A DNA stretch of 64,000 bases, taken from the NCBI GenBank assembly GCA_031549495.1, contig JAVBPS010000016.1:1-64000 (forward strand), written 5' to 3'. The notes under the pieces are model-generated. The model was not told the origin of the DNA. It searched no databases and saw only the letters and a program-made list of their open reading frames with translations. Positions 26,360 through 34,417 of this stretch are shown one piece after another. The DNA comes from JAVBOW01 sp031549495. GTDB taxonomy: Bacteria > Bacteroidota > Bacteroidia > Bacteroidales > Rikenellaceae. The position numbers and the translations under genes were made by a program. How positions within the stretch are numbered: position 1 is the stretch's first letter; the number at the start of each line of letters is the position of its first letter.

Positions 26360-27537
26360 AAAAGAATATCCTGATCTGCTGCGCCCTGCTTGTTGCCGCA
26401 GGGGCGCACGGGCAAGAAGCCCTCTCGCGCAACGACCTTGAAAACAACCGTATGGGCATCGTGGTCACCGATGTGAAAGGCATTCAACTGAAGATCGGCG
26501 GTTACGTGCAGGCCGACTTCATGTACGACACGCGCGACATAGGCAACCGCTACGCCTTCCAGCCCTCGTCGATCACCGTGCCTACCTACGACAACGGCGC
26601 GACCACCTTCAGTATCCGCCAGTCGCGCCTGAGCTTCACCGCCTCGGGCCCCGTGAAGGGCGTGGGCGATTTCACGGCCATCCTCGAATTCGACCTCTAC
26701 GGTCCCGACGCCTCGTCCAACCCCCGCATCCGCCACGCCTGGATCGGCTTGGGCAAATGGGGCTTCGGCCAGTACTGGTCGAACTTCATGGACAGCGACA
26801 TCTGGCCCAACCTGGTCGACTACTGGGGCCCGAACGCCTACGTCTGGACGCGCCAGGTGCAGGCCCGCTTCACCCAGCCAGTCGGTAGTAGCGGCGCCCT
26901 GGCCGTCTCGATCGAGCAGCCCGGCAGCGACGTGACCCTCCCCGACGGCAGCGCATGGAGCACGCGCAGCCTCTATCCCGACTTCACCGCCAGCTACACC
27001 TACAGCTGGGATAAGGGCGACAGCCACCTGCGCCTGGCGGGCCTGCTGCACCCGATCACCTACCGCACCGGCCCCACCACGACCGAGAACCTGATCGGCG
27101 GGGCGGGCAACCTGACCGGTAATATCCGCACCTGGGGCCGCGACGCGATCAAATTCCAGGCCTCCTACGGCACGGGTTACGCGCGGTACAGCGAGGATAT
27201 CAGCGGCCTGGGCTACGACGCCATGCCCGGCCCGGGTCCCACGCAGGACCTGCGCACCTCGACCCAACTCTACCTGTGGGCCTTCTACGACCGCTGGTGG
27301 AGCGATAAACTCAGCTCGACGGTGGGGTGGGGCAACATCAACGTGCGCAACAACGACGCGGGCTACATGCTCCCCACGACCATCAGCCAGACCAACTACG
27401 GCGCGGTGAACCTGCTGTGGTATCCCAATAAATTTTTCAAAACCGGCATAGAAGTGCTCTACGGAAACCGCAAAAACCTCGACGGAACGCGCGGCGAGAA
27501 CGTGCGCATCCAATGGACGGCGTTTATCACGATGTAA
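26356..27537 (+). CDS. DcaP-like outer-membrane porin in the gad operon
   Basis: This 393-residue protein has a cleavable signal peptide (MKKNILICCALLVAAGAHGQ). It then has a short helical linker and a beta-barrel pattern: LKIGGYVQADFMYDTRDIGN, FSIRQSRLSFTASGP, then many alternating aromatic strands ending RIQWTAFITM. The N-terminal part resembles DcaP-type trimeric porins. The ATGA overlap with gadC and the lack of any other partner suggest that it lets glutamate, glutamine or GABA cross the outer membrane; that is inference. The last codons and stop lie inside a 24-base perfect inverted repeat (27526-27576). Confidence 0.8.
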   Translation: MKKNILICCALLVAAGAHGQEALSRNDLENNRMGIVVTDVKGIQLKIGGYVQADFMYDTRDIGNRYAFQPSSITVPTYDNGATTFSIRQSRLSFTASGPVKGVGDFTAILEFDLYGPDASSNPRIRHAWIGLGKWGFGQYWSNFMDSDIWPNLVDYWGPNAYVWTRQVQARFTQPVGSSGALAVSIEQPGSDVTLPDGSAWSTRSLYPDFTASYTYSWDKGDSHLRLAGLLHPITYRTGPTTTENLIGGAGNLTGNIRTWGRDAIKFQASYGTGYARYSEDISGLGYDAMPGPGPTQDLRTSTQLYLWAFYDRWWSDKLSSTVGWGNINVRNNDAGYMLPTTISQTNYGAVNLLWYPNKFFKTGIEVLYGNRKNLDGTRGENVRIQWTAFITM

Positions 27538-27576
27538 CAGGAATTCGACAAAGTCGAATTCCTGTTACATCGTGAT
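27526..27576. terminator. 24-base perfect hairpin at the 3' end of the porin gene
   Basis: Bases 27526-27549 and 27553-27576 are exact reverse complements with a three-base AAA loop. The stop codon at 27535-27537 lies within the left arm. No T-run follows, so it is not a classic intrinsic terminator. It may stabilise the 3' end of the gadB-gadC-porin mRNA or be an insertion scar. Confidence 0.75.
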
Positions 27577-27583
27577 TCGTTTC

Positions 27584-27660
27584 GTTCCGCTGCGCTGGCA
27601 TATTCCCCCCTGCCCCCCTTTGGGAAAGGGGGGTGCGCCAGTCCAACGCACCCTTTGCCC
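27584..27660 (+). repeat. Repeat A, contiguous copy
   Basis: The segment reads from the GCTGCGCTGGCA block through C-runs forming a CCCCCCTTT-ggg-AAAGGGGGG hairpin to the GTCCAACGCACC block. The same blocks occur in reverse orientation and split by about 106 bases at 5411-5592. It directly abuts repeat family B copy 3, so the two form a composite non-coding island between the porin and glutaminase genes. Confidence 0.65.
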
Positions 27661-27666
27661 TACACA

Positions 27667-28003
27667 GCCATTTTGAGATGTCTCGACTAACGCTCGACAT
27701 GACGCGCAGAGGACGATGGTAGCCGAAGGCGGGGGGCGCGGTGGGCCGAGCGGCGGCCAAAGCGCGTTGGCCCGGCGCCATTAAGCGGGAGGCTTGGGCC
27801 CCGCCAGGGTTTTCGGGGGACCAAGGGCGGAAACTGTAGCGGGAGGCCGGAGCGGTAGCGGAGGCGTGCGATGTGGCCCTGTGCGCAGCGGAATTTCCGG
27901 CCGACTTCCCCGAAAACCCGTAAGCGGGTAAGCCGGGAGCGCGGCGCCTTGACTTTTTTGCCTACTTTTTTGGTCAAGCAAAAAAGTATGGTCGCCCGTA
28001 GGC
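27667..28003 (-). repeat. Dispersed repeat family B, copy 3
   Basis: This is the reverse complement of roughly 1-330. It shares the GGTCAAGCAAAAAAGT stem end (here 27972-27987), the GTAAGCGGGTAAGCCGGGAG block and the GGCGTGCGATGTGGCC block. Small insertions and deletions relative to copy 1 disrupt every frame. It lies 60 bases upstream of the glutaminase start. Confidence 0.88.
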
Positions 28004-28034
28004 GAAAACGGCCCTGCGCCCGTCGGCCAAAATG

Positions 28035-28042
28035 TAACTTTG
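28035..28042 (+). promoter_or_regulatory. Candidate -7 element of the glutaminase promoter
   Basis: TAACTTTG matches TAnnTTTG and lies 23 bases before the glutaminase ATG, just outside repeat B copy 3. No good TTTG -33 box is seen 19-21 bases upstream. The position between the repeat island and the gene suggests that glutaminase is transcribed separately from gadB-gadC-porin. Confidence 0.45.
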
Positions 28043-28065
28043 TTTAACTTTATAAGTAATCCACC

Positions 28066-29118
28066 ATGAAAAAATTATTTGTATTTGCAGCCATGATTTT
28101 GGCTGCCGCGCTGCTCGCTTTCCCCGTGCAGGCACAGAAAAAAGACGCTATGATGAAGGGCAATATGATGCAGTCCGCCTCGCCCGACATCCAGAAACTG
28201 CTCGACCAGGCCCACGCCAAATTCCAGGGCGAAAAGTCCGGCAAGAACGCCGATTACATCCCGTATCTTGCCAACGTCCCCTCGGAGCTGTTCGGCATCG
28301 CCGTGATGACGGCCGACGGTAAATTCTACCAGGCCGGCGACGCCGATTTCGTCTTCGGCATCGAGTCGATCTCCAAAGCCTTCGTGTTGGCGCAGGCCAT
28401 GCAGGCCGTGGGCCCCGATTTCATCGCCGACAGCATCGGGGTGGGGGCCACGGGCCTGCCGTTCAACTCGGTCATGGCGATCGAGATGGAGGGCGACGGC
28501 CCCGTCAGCCCCATCGTGAACGCCGGGGCGATGGCGACCAACAGCCTCGTCAAGGGCGCCTCGCCCGACGACCAGTTCAACAAGATCCTCACCTACATGA
28601 GCGACCTGGCCAACCGCAAACTGCTGGTGATCGACGACCTGTATAAATCCGAGGCCGCCACCAACCAGCACAACCGCGCCATCGCCATGCTGTTGGCCGC
28701 CTACGGCCACATGTGGGCCGATCCCATCGCCGCCTGCGACAGCTATACGAAACAGTGCTCGATCGGCGTGACCGCCGGCGACCTGGCCAACATGGGCTCC
28801 GTACTGGCCAACGGCGGGGTGCATCCCGTGACAAAAAAACGCATGCTCGATGAAAAGTATGTTCCCAAAGTGCTGGCCGTAATGGGTATGGAAGGGTTGT
28901 ATGAGGCCACCGGGGTGTGGATGTACCGCGTGGGCCTGCCCGGCAAGAGCGGCGTGGGCGGCGGCATCGTGGCCGTGGTCCCCGGCCAAATGGCGATCGC
29001 CGCCTTTTCGCCCCCCGTGGATGCGGTCGGCAACAGCGTGCGCGCACAGAAAGCCATCGAATACGTCGCCACACAACTCGGCGTGAATGTTTATACCAAA
29101 GCCTGCAAATGTAAATAG
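28066..29118 (+). CDS. glsA: Periplasmic glutaminase
   Basis: This enzyme hydrolyses glutamine to glutamate and ammonia. It has 350 residues, about 40 more than E. coli glutaminase, mostly because of a signal peptide (MKKLFVFAAMILAAALLAF, cut near VQAQ) and a short linker. The serine-dependent catalytic motif is S101-I-S-K104 in GIESISKAF. Other family blocks are NAGAMATNSLV, YKSEAATNQHNRAIAMLLAAYG, and GLPGKSGVGGGIVAVVPG near the C-terminus. Export would place ammonia release in the periplasm and supply glutamate for the antiporter encoded upstream. In several gut Bacteroidota glutaminase genes accompany gadB and gadC. It ends 22 bases before a strong hairpin terminator. Confidence 0.95.
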   Translation: MKKLFVFAAMILAAALLAFPVQAQKKDAMMKGNMMQSASPDIQKLLDQAHAKFQGEKSGKNADYIPYLANVPSELFGIAVMTADGKFYQAGDADFVFGIESISKAFVLAQAMQAVGPDFIADSIGVGATGLPFNSVMAIEMEGDGPVSPIVNAGAMATNSLVKGASPDDQFNKILTYMSDLANRKLLVIDDLYKSEAATNQHNRAIAMLLAAYGHMWADPIAACDSYTKQCSIGVTAGDLANMGSVLANGGVHPVTKKRMLDEKYVPKVLAVMGMEGLYEATGVWMYRVGLPGKSGVGGGIVAVVPGQMAIAAFSPPVDAVGNSVRAQKAIEYVATQLGVNVYTKACKCK

Positions 29119-29139
29119 CAATCTGCCGTAACCGGAAAA

Positions 29140-29178
29140 CAGTAAAGCCGGCCTGTCAACCACAGGCCGGCTTTACTG
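29140..29178. terminator. Intrinsic terminator between convergent glsA and fecR-type genes
   Basis: CAGTAAAGCCGGCCTGT at 29140-29156 pairs perfectly with 29162-29178 (17 base pairs, five-base loop CAACC). On the plus strand a CTTTTTG run follows directly. It ends the glutaminase transcript and lies 21 bases from the stop of the converging FecR gene. Confidence 0.9.
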
Positions 29179-29199
29179 CTTTTTGCCATCAATTGGATG

Positions 29200-30204
29200 T
29201 TACCTGTTCGACGGTTCTATATACACCTGGTCTTTCTCGATACGGTATTTTATAGGGATCGAGTTTTGCAGCGACTGCAATACATCCCGGATGCTGTCCT
29301 TACGGCGGATGGTGCCCGAATAGTGCTTCCCGGCGTCGATACGGGGCGAGAGGACAAAATCTACCTTGTAGAGGCTTTCGAGCACGTCGACGATATCGTA
29401 GAGCGACGCATCGTTGAACGGGATCATCTTGTTGCGCCAGACAGCCTCCAGACGCACATTGGCCGTCACGACCCTCATCTCACCCCGGGCACAGTCGATC
29501 TCGGCCTTCTGGCCGGGCGTAAGGGTGATATTTCCCTCGCCGTTGTTGCCTGCGATCTTGATCTTGCCCTCGATCAGCGAGGCGGCGTGCACCGTATCGC
29601 CGATATGGTCGCGGATATTGAACACGGTACCCAGCACCGTCACGCGCATCGCCGGGCTGGTCACGGTGAAGGGCGAAAGGCTGTCGTGCACCACCTCGAA
29701 ATAAGCCTCGCCGCTGATGTTCGCACTGCGGTGTTGCGCCGAGAACCCGGCCGGATAGCTGAGCGTCGACTGGCTGTTGAGCCACACCTTCGTGCCGTCC
29801 GGAAGCAGGATCTGGCGCACGGAATCCGCCGCCGTGAACTCGACCATGGCCGTGCGGCCCTGCATGCCGGACCAACGGGGGCCGAACACCACCGCAACGC
29901 CCAGCACGGCGGCCACGGCGGCATAACCCGCCACGCGCGACCAGATCTGGCGGCGACGGCCGGCGACCTGCCCCTGGTGGGCGGATAAGATCCTCTCCAC
30001 AAGCTCTTGTTCGGCCTGCTCTGTGGCCTGCTTGTCCTCTTCCATCCGTTTCCTATCCGGCAGGCCATAGGCCAGCTCCAGGGAGAACAACTCTTTGCTG
30101 TTCTGAGGGGAAGCCTCCACCCACCGGGCGATCTGTTCGACGATCCCGGCGGAGCGGTCTCCTTGCAGGTATCGGAGGAGTATGTCTTGTTTTAAATCGG
30201 TCAA
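29200..30204 (-). CDS. FecR-family anti-sigma factor (PUL 3)
   Basis: The 334-residue product has a cytoplasmic helical N-terminus and a single membrane span at about residues 85-106 (VAGYAAVAAVLGVAVVF). A periplasmic FecR domain follows (RQILLPDGTKVWLNSQSTL, SGEAYFEV), then a DUF4974-like C-terminus (YDIVDVLESLYKVDFVLSP) ending IEKDQVYIEPSNR. It is encoded downstream of the ECF sigma gene on the same strand with a 36-base gap, and both are divergent from the SusC/SusD genes. This differs from the arrangement in the first and fourth loci, where FecR is co-directional with SusC. Confidence 0.94.
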   Translation of the reverse strand: MTDLKQDILLRYLQGDRSAGIVEQIARWVEASPQNSKELFSLELAYGLPDRKRMEEDKQATEQAEQELVERILSAHQGQVAGRRRQIWSRVAGYAAVAAVLGVAVVFGPRWSGMQGRTAMVEFTAADSVRQILLPDGTKVWLNSQSTLSYPAGFSAQHRSANISGEAYFEVVHDSLSPFTVTSPAMRVTVLGTVFNIRDHIGDTVHAASLIEGKIKIAGNNGEGNITLTPGQKAEIDCARGEMRVVTANVRLEAVWRNKMIPFNDASLYDIVDVLESLYKVDFVLSPRIDAGKHYSGTIRRKDSIRDVLQSLQNSIPIKYRIEKDQVYIEPSNR

Positions 30205-30240
30205 AGCGGTAAAATTTATCTCGTTAAGTAATCGGTTGGG

Positions 30241-30810
30241 TCAAATCAGGTGTTTCAGTTTTTCGCGCATGAATTTAAGCGCCTTGTACATATGTGCCTC
30301 GACCGTGCGCAGCGATATCTCCATCACCGTGGCGATCTGCATGTTCTTCAGCCCGTACTGATAACTGAGCACGAACACTTCGCGGCATTTTTGGGGTAGC
30401 AAGGCGATCGTCGACTCGATCTGCCGCCCCAATTCCTGGCTGTCGATGGCCCGCATGACCTCGTTGTTGTCGGGCGAGAGGAATTCGCAGCGGCGCATCT
30501 CTATGTCACGCACCCGGGCCGAGTAGTTATCCTCGACGTTGCGGTGCTTGATCCGGTTCAAAGAACGGGTGTAGATCGAGCGATACATAAAAAACCGAAG
30601 GTTGCCGTCCCAGTCGATCTTATCGCGCCGCTCCCACAGGTCGACGAAGGCATCCTGGACAATATCCTCCGCCTGCTTGCGATCCGAAAAACGGGTCGCG
30701 TAAAAAAGGAGCGCCGGATAGTTCTTCCTGAAAAAATCAGTGTAGCGACCAACCGTCATTTTATCCTCTTTTGTCGATGCGATGTCATTGATATTTGAAA
30801 CGCCCTTCAT
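30241..30810 (-). CDS. ECF RNA polymerase sigma factor (PUL 3)
   Basis: A 189-residue sigma-70 family protein. Region 2 spans about 25-95 (FFRKNYPALLFYATRFSDR, then AEDIVQDAFVDLWERR). Region 4 spans about 130-185 (LLPQKCREVFVLSYQYGLK, then IATVMEISLRTVEAHMYKAL). Another Met lies 17 codons in (MTVGRYTDFF), and the true start could be there, since residues 1-17 are poorly typical. It should activate the divergent SusC operon at 31054 when the FecR protein encoded next to it is relieved. A TAnnTTTG element lies 20 bases upstream of the ATG at 30810. Confidence 0.94.
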   Translation of the reverse strand: MKGVSNINDIASTKEDKMTVGRYTDFFRKNYPALLFYATRFSDRKQAEDIVQDAFVDLWERRDKIDWDGNLRFFMYRSIYTRSLNRIKHRNVEDNYSARVRDIEMRRCEFLSPDNNEVMRAIDSQELGRQIESTIALLPQKCREVFVLSYQYGLKNMQIATVMEISLRTVEAHMYKALKFMREKLKHLI

Positions 30811-30830
30811 ATTAAGAACAGTCGAAACAA

Positions 30831-30838
30831 CAAAACTA
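30831..30838 (-). promoter_or_regulatory. Candidate -7 element for the ECF/FecR transcript
   Basis: On the minus strand 30838-30831 reads TAGTTTTG, a match to TAnnTTTG. It lies in the 243-base AT-rich divergent region between the ECF gene and SusC. The SusC side has a TTTTTG near 30958-30963 but no clear -7 element, as expected if SusC uses the ECF sigma factor. Confidence 0.45.
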
Positions 30839-31053
30839 CTTAAATATTTTTTACGGCCAACGCTCTTTTTTTATCCATATATAAGCATAATCGCCCTCAG
30901 GGATAGATTTTTTCATGTTTTTTTCACCGAAGAATAATATTTCGTTACGAATAAGTGTTTTTGTAAGGTTAGTGGTTTAATATATAGGGCGGCCAGGCCC
31001 CAACCGGCTGCACCGCCCGCTAACCACTACCATAACATTATAATTTATTTCGG

Positions 31054-34000
31054 ATGACAATGAAGAAACCTGAACTTCTGCGCCGTAAAAGTTATCTGAC
31101 GATGCTTTTAACGGCCGTTTTATTGTTTGCCGGCCACAGCTCGCTTTGGGCGCAGCTATCCGTCACGGCAAAAGACCCGACGATGGGGCAGATCATCGAG
31201 GCGGTCAAAAAACAGAGCACCTATCAATTCTTCTACAACACCGAACTGACCGGCATGGCCGTGCGGTCGGTCGACATGAAAAACGTGACGCTCGACGCCC
31301 TGCTCACCGAGGCGCTCAAAGGCACACAGATCACCTACAAAATAGACGAGAACGTCTGCTACCTCTCCACAAAGGATATGTCCGGCGAGGGGGAGCGGAG
31401 TACCCGGACGGTATCGGGCCGCGTGACCGACTCGCGGGGGCTTCCCCTGGCGGGCGTGGCGGTCTCCGTCGAGGGCACGACGACGGGCACGGCGACCAAT
31501 AACGACGGCTACTACCAGTTGCGTGTGCCGGGAGCCAACGCTTCGCTCACCTATTCCTACATCGGCTACCAGACCCGGGTGGTCTCCGTCGGCCGCCAGA
31601 CCACGGAGCAGAACGTCACCATGGCCGAGAGCGCCGTGGAGGTGGAGCAGGTGGTCGTCACGGCGCTCGGTATCAAACGTTCGCATAAAGCGCTCAGCTA
31701 TAACGTGCAGGAGGTGAACAGCAGCGAACTGACGATGGTCAAGGACGCCAACCTGGTCAACGCGCTGGCGGGCAAGGTGGCCGGGATGACCGTCAATACC
31801 TCTTCGTCGGGCGTCGGCGGGGCCAGCAAGGTGGTCATGCGCGGCTCGAAATCGATCCAGCAGTCGAGCAACGTGCTCTACGTGATCGACGGCATGCCGA
31901 TGTTCAACATGGGCGGCGAGGGGAGCACCGAATTCGGCTCGACCGGCTCGACCGAGGCGATCGCCGACATCAACCCCGAGGACATCGAGAGCGTTTCGGC
32001 CCTCTCGGGTGCGGCGGCCTCGGCCCTGTACGGAAACAACGCCGCCAACGGGGTGATCCTGATCACCACCAAGAAGGGGACCGCCGGGCAGACCCACCTC
32101 ACCGTCGCGAGCGGCATGGATGTGCTCTCTCCCTTCGTGCTGCCCCGTTTCCAGAACCGCTACGGCACGGGAAGCAACGGCACCACCTCCGGGTCGACCA
32201 TCCTGAGCTGGGGCCCCCGCCTGAACGCGGCCAACTACCAGGGCTACTCGCCGCGCGAGGATTTTTTCGAAACGGGCATGGTGTTCAACAACTCGGTCGC
32301 CCTCTCCACGGGCAACGAGAAGAATCAAACCTACATTTCGGCGGCCACCATCAATTCGAACGGCGTGGTGCCCAACAACCAGTACGACCGGTATAACTTC
32401 ACGATCCGCAACACCACGACTTTCCTGGACGATAAGATGAAACTCGACCTGGGCGGCAGCTATATCGTGCAGAAGGACCAGAACATGATCAACCAGGGCG
32501 TCTATTCGAACCCGCTGACCTCGGCTTACCTCTACCCCCGCGGCGACGACTGGGAGATGACCAAAATTTTCGAGCGCTGGAATGCGACCGATAAATACAA
32601 AGAGCAGTACTGGCCCCAGGGAGAAGGGGATTTCCGCATGCAGAACCCCTACTGGATGGCCTACCGCAACCTGAAGAACAACGACCGCAAGCGTTTCATG
32701 ATGAACGCGGGGCTGAGCTACGACATCCTGCCGTGGCTGAACGTGGCCGGGCGCGCGCGCATCGACTACTCGGCCAACGACTACACCGAAAAGCTCTACG
32801 CCTCGTCCAACTCGACGCTCAGCGGCGCGAACGGTAATTTCGGCAAGACGAAGAGCAACGACAAGCAGACCTACGCCGACGTGCTGCTCAACATCAACAA
32901 GCGCACCGACTGTTTCTCGCTGGTGGCCAACGTGGGCGCCAGCATCTCGGACCTCTACTATGACGCGCTGGCCATCGTGGGCCCGCTGCGCGAGACGGAC
33001 GAGGACGGGATCGCCAATAACTTCAAGATCACCGACATCGACCCCACCCGCATGAGTAAGTATGAGGACGGCTACCGCAAGCAGACCCAGTCCGTGTTCG
33101 CCAGCGTCGAGGTGGGCTACAAGGGCATGTATTACCTGACCGTGACCGGCCGCAACGACTGGCCTTCGCAGTTGGGCGGGGCTCCGCAGCAGAAGAGCGG
33201 CTTCTTCTACCCCTCGGCGGGCCTGTCGGCCGTGCTTTCGGAGATCTTCAACCTGCCGAAGCAGATCAGCTACCTCAAGTTGCGCGGCTCTTACGCGTCG
33301 GTCGGTACGCCCTTTGCCGCCGGCCTGGCCATTCCCACCTACGAATTCAACCAAACCAACCTGCGCTGGGAAACCGCCCACACCTACCAGATGCGCAAAT
33401 TGTACGCCGAGCGGACCAATTCGTGGGAAGCAGGCGTGACCATGCGTTTTTTGCGCCACTTCAACCTCGATTTCACGGCATACAGCGCCACCACGCACAA
33501 CCAGACCTTCCAGCCCCTCACCTCGGCCTCGACCGGCTACGCCTCGATGTACGTGCAGACGGGCAGCGTGCGCAACCAGGGGATCGAAGCCTCGCTGGGC
33601 TTCACCAACCGCTGGAACAACTTCACCTGGAACAGCAACTACACCTTCGGCATGAACCGCAATAAGATCATGGAGATGGTGGAAAATTATTACTGGGAGG
33701 GCGAATACCTGAACATCTCGCGCCTGGATATCGGCGGTTTGGCCCGCGCGCGCTACATCCTTTACAAAGGCGGCAGCCTGGGCGACCTCTACTCGACGGC
33801 GGACATGGTGCGCGACAGCAACGGCCGCATCTACGTCGACAACAACGGCGCCGTGACCACCCGCTACGGCGACACGGTGACCGACATCCCCCTGGGAAGC
33901 ACCATGCCCAAATACAACATGGCCTGGAAGAACGACTTCGCATGGAAGGGCCTGAGCGCGAGTTTCATGGTCACGGCGCGCCTGGGCGGCATCGTCTACT

Positions 34001-34404
34001 CGGCCACGCAGGCCGCGATGGACCTGTATGGCGTATCGGAGGCCTCGGCCGCCGCACGCGACAACGGCGGGGTCTGGATCAACGGGGGGAAGAACCTCGT
34101 CGACGCGCAGACCTGGTACACGGCCATCGGCTCGCAGAGCGGACTGCCCCAGTACTACACCTACGACGCGACCAACATCCGCCTGCAGGAGGCCCGCATC
34201 GGCTACACCATCCCCCGCCACAAGTTGGGCGGTGTGGTCGACCTGACCATCTCGCTGGTGGGCCGTAACCTGTGGATGATCTACAACAAGGCGCCGTTCG
34301 ATCCCGAAGCGGTGGCCACCACCGGCAACTACTACCAGGGCATCGACTACTTCATGATGCCCAGCATGCGGAACATCGGTTTTAACGTCAGACTCAAATT
34401 CTAA
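31054..34404 (+). CDS. SusC/RagA TonB-linked outer-membrane transporter with STN domain (PUL 3)
   Basis: This 1116-residue channel has a signal peptide to about residue 34 (GHSSLWAQ), an STN domain at 36-106, and a carboxypeptidase-like domain at about 119-192 (VSGRVTDSRGLPLAGVAV). A VEQVVVTALG TonB box lies near 198-207, then plug and barrel to the terminal MRNIGFNVRLKF. Met codons at 31054 and 31060 are both usable. It starts a six-gene operon with SusD, two GH18-type proteins, a LamG lipoprotein and a Big2 lipoprotein. By resemblance to Bacteroides loci of the same layout, the imported substrate is probably an N-glycan released by the GH18 enzyme. Confidence 0.95.
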   Translation: MTMKKPELLRRKSYLTMLLTAVLLFAGHSSLWAQLSVTAKDPTMGQIIEAVKKQSTYQFFYNTELTGMAVRSVDMKNVTLDALLTEALKGTQITYKIDENVCYLSTKDMSGEGERSTRTVSGRVTDSRGLPLAGVAVSVEGTTTGTATNNDGYYQLRVPGANASLTYSYIGYQTRVVSVGRQTTEQNVTMAESAVEVEQVVVTALGIKRSHKALSYNVQEVNSSELTMVKDANLVNALAGKVAGMTVNTSSSGVGGASKVVMRGSKSIQQSSNVLYVIDGMPMFNMGGEGSTEFGSTGSTEAIADINPEDIESVSALSGAAASALYGNNAANGVILITTKKGTAGQTHLTVASGMDVLSPFVLPRFQNRYGTGSNGTTSGSTILSWGPRLNAANYQGYSPREDFFETGMVFNNSVALSTGNEKNQTYISAATINSNGVVPNNQYDRYNFTIRNTTTFLDDKMKLDLGGSYIVQKDQNMINQGVYSNPLTSAYLYPRGDDWEMTKIFERWNATDKYKEQYWPQGEGDFRMQNPYWMAYRNLKNNDRKRFMMNAGLSYDILPWLNVAGRARIDYSANDYTEKLYASSNSTLSGANGNFGKTKSNDKQTYADVLLNINKRTDCFSLVANVGASISDLYYDALAIVGPLRETDEDGIANNFKITDIDPTRMSKYEDGYRKQTQSVFASVEVGYKGMYYLTVTGRNDWPSQLGGAPQQKSGFFYPSAGLSAVLSEIFNLPKQISYLKLRGSYASVGTPFAAGLAIPTYEFNQTNLRWETAHTYQMRKLYAERTNSWEAGVTMRFLRHFNLDFTAYSATTHNQTFQPLTSASTGYASMYVQTGSVRNQGIEASLGFTNRWNNFTWNSNYTFGMNRNKIMEMVENYYWEGEYLNISRLDIGGLARARYILYKGGSLGDLYSTADMVRDSNGRIYVDNNGAVTTRYGDTVTDIPLGSTMPKYNMAWKNDFAWKGLSASFMVTARLGGIVYSATQAAMDLYGVSEASAAARDNGGVWINGGKNLVDAQTWYTAIGSQSGLPQYYTYDATNIRLQEARIGYTIPRHKLGGVVDLTISLVGRNLWMIYNKAPFDPEAVATTGNYYQGIDYFMMPSMRNIGFNVRLKF

Positions 34405-34417
34405 ATTCCAGACAGCT

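Noticed and set aside
27687..27981. Open frames resembling those at 19-346
   Set aside because: The resemblance is due to the shared repeat; the frames differ by insertions and deletions and lack a start context.
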